Positions 6,805 to 7,070 of a stretch of 7,070 nt of DNA are shown in pieces; within the stretch, counting starts at the first letter, position 1, and each line of letters starts with the position of its first letter. The DNA comes from an uncultured Eubacterium sp. (GTDB lineage Bacteria; Bacillota; Clostridia; Peptostreptococcales; Anaerovoracaceae): the NCBI GenBank assembly GCA_937894585.1, contig CALBGO010000065.1, forward strand, positions 1-7,070, given 5' to 3'. A program made the position numbers and the translations under genes. Below the pieces are notes generated by a model that was given only the letters and a program-made list of their open reading frames with translations, ran no database searches and was not told the origin of the DNA.

Positions 6805-7017
6805 AATTTGTGAACTCTATCCTTGATTTTTATTGAAAAAACTGCATTTTGCCGATTCTGCCACAAAAAAGAGGAAGCAGTACTGCGCATTTAATAATTA
6901 TTCGCTTATCTTAAAAAAGATTCAAACTACACAGTTTTTTATGAGAGTTTTTCATTGCTCTGTCCATTCACTGTAAGAGGCGGCAACATTTTAAATGAGT
7001 TAAAAGACTTCAAAATA
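6805..7017. other. Non-coding stretch between right repeat and intron 3' end (intron 3' flank)
   Basis: I see no credible complete gene. The perfect palindrome GCAGTACTGC (6877-6886) again contains AGTAC. On the - strand, a frame directly after the inferred 3' splice site stays open for 25 codons (7016 down to a TAA at 6941-6939). It could be the tail of a gene interrupted by the intron, but nothing in its translation is recognisable. Confidence 0.45.
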
Positions 7018-7020
7018 ATA

Positions 7021-7051
7021 GGGTAGAGTGAGGAATTTTTCTCACCCTCCC
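7021..7051 (-). ncRNA. Group II intron domain VI hairpin with bulged branch-point adenosine
   Basis: GGGAGGGTGAG (7051-7041) pairs with CTCACTCTACCC (7032-7021) through 11 base pairs, one of them G-U (7046/7027). Exactly one nucleotide is unpaired in the stem, the adenosine at 7024, and the loop is 8 nt. A single bulged A 7 nt before the 3' end is the defining feature of domain VI and supplies the lariat branch point. Confidence 0.85.
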
Positions 7052-7054
7052 ATT

Positions 7055-7070
7055 GCACCGTACGTACGGG
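7055..7070 (-). ncRNA. Group II intron domain V, 3' half
   Basis: Reading leftward: upper helix strand CCCGT (7070-7066), two-nucleotide bulge AC (7065-7064), lower helix strand GTACGGTGC (7063-7055). The 5 + 2 + 9 layout is that of the 3' side of the canonical 34-nt domain V, the catalytic heart of the ribozyme. The 5' half, with the catalytic triad and tetraloop, is off the window, so pairing cannot be verified. Confidence 0.72.

Larger units (their letters stand above)
7018..7070 (-). mobile_element. Group II intron, 3' end only (intron continues beyond right edge)
   Basis: The - strand from the right edge reads as the 3' half of domain V, a 3-nt linker (AAT) and a full domain VI hairpin. 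It ends ACCCTAT, with an AT end as expected for group II introns. Placing the bulged A 7 nt from the 3' end sets the splice junction at 7018/7017. Group II introns are self-splicing retroelements, often encoding a reverse transcriptase/maturase in domain IV. That gene, if present, would lie to the right of the window on the - strand. The subclass cannot be assigned from 53 nt. Confidence 0.8.

Overview
The window looks like chromosomal DNA of a low-GC, Gram-positive anaerobe of the Clostridia type. The grounds are Ala/Lys-rich secreted proteins with short MKK signal peptides, strong AGGAGG-type ribosome binding sites, surface proteins built from Ig-like and fibronectin III-like modules, a Gram-positive phage/ICE-type tyrosine integrase and a group II intron. 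The family-level assignment (possibly Anaerovoracaceae or Lachnospiraceae) is only an impression from protein style.

Left part (1-5035, + strand): two tandem genes for exported proteins. The first lacks only the first two bases of its start codon. It encodes a long, mostly helical Ala/Lys/Glu-rich protein of unrecognised function that ends in a FN3-like module. It closes with a clear intrinsic terminator. About 90 bp further on, after a stretch containing two inverted repeats, comes the second gene. Its product has a signal peptide, seven Ig-like repeats of 72-78 residues, a Big_2-like domain and another FN3-like module. A second terminator follows at 5119-5149. Neither protein shows a sortase motif, a lipobox or SLH repeats, so how they stay on the cell is open.

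Middle (5036-5530): about 495 bp without a credible gene. It holds an AT-rich palindrome, the terminator, and a tandem TTTTTAGTAC repeat just past the integrase stop codon.

Right part (5531-7070, - strand): an apparently intact 361-residue tyrosine recombinase with all expected catalytic residues. It is flanked on both sides by the same tandem AGTAC repeat in inverted orientation (23 of 24 positions identical). These repeats are candidate arm-type binding sites of the integrase, or the ends of a small recombinase unit. Upstream of the integrase are a TATAAT box and a 10-bp inverted repeat with a T tract. The window ends inside the 3' end of a group II intron on the - strand: the 3' half of domain V and a complete domain VI with a bulged adenosine are visible. 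Its reverse transcriptase/maturase, if present, lies beyond the right edge.

Overall, a housekeeping-like surface-protein locus abuts a mobile, recombination-active segment. No defence system, CRISPR array, tRNA or rRNA is visible. The most unusual item is the symmetric repeat arrangement around the integrase.
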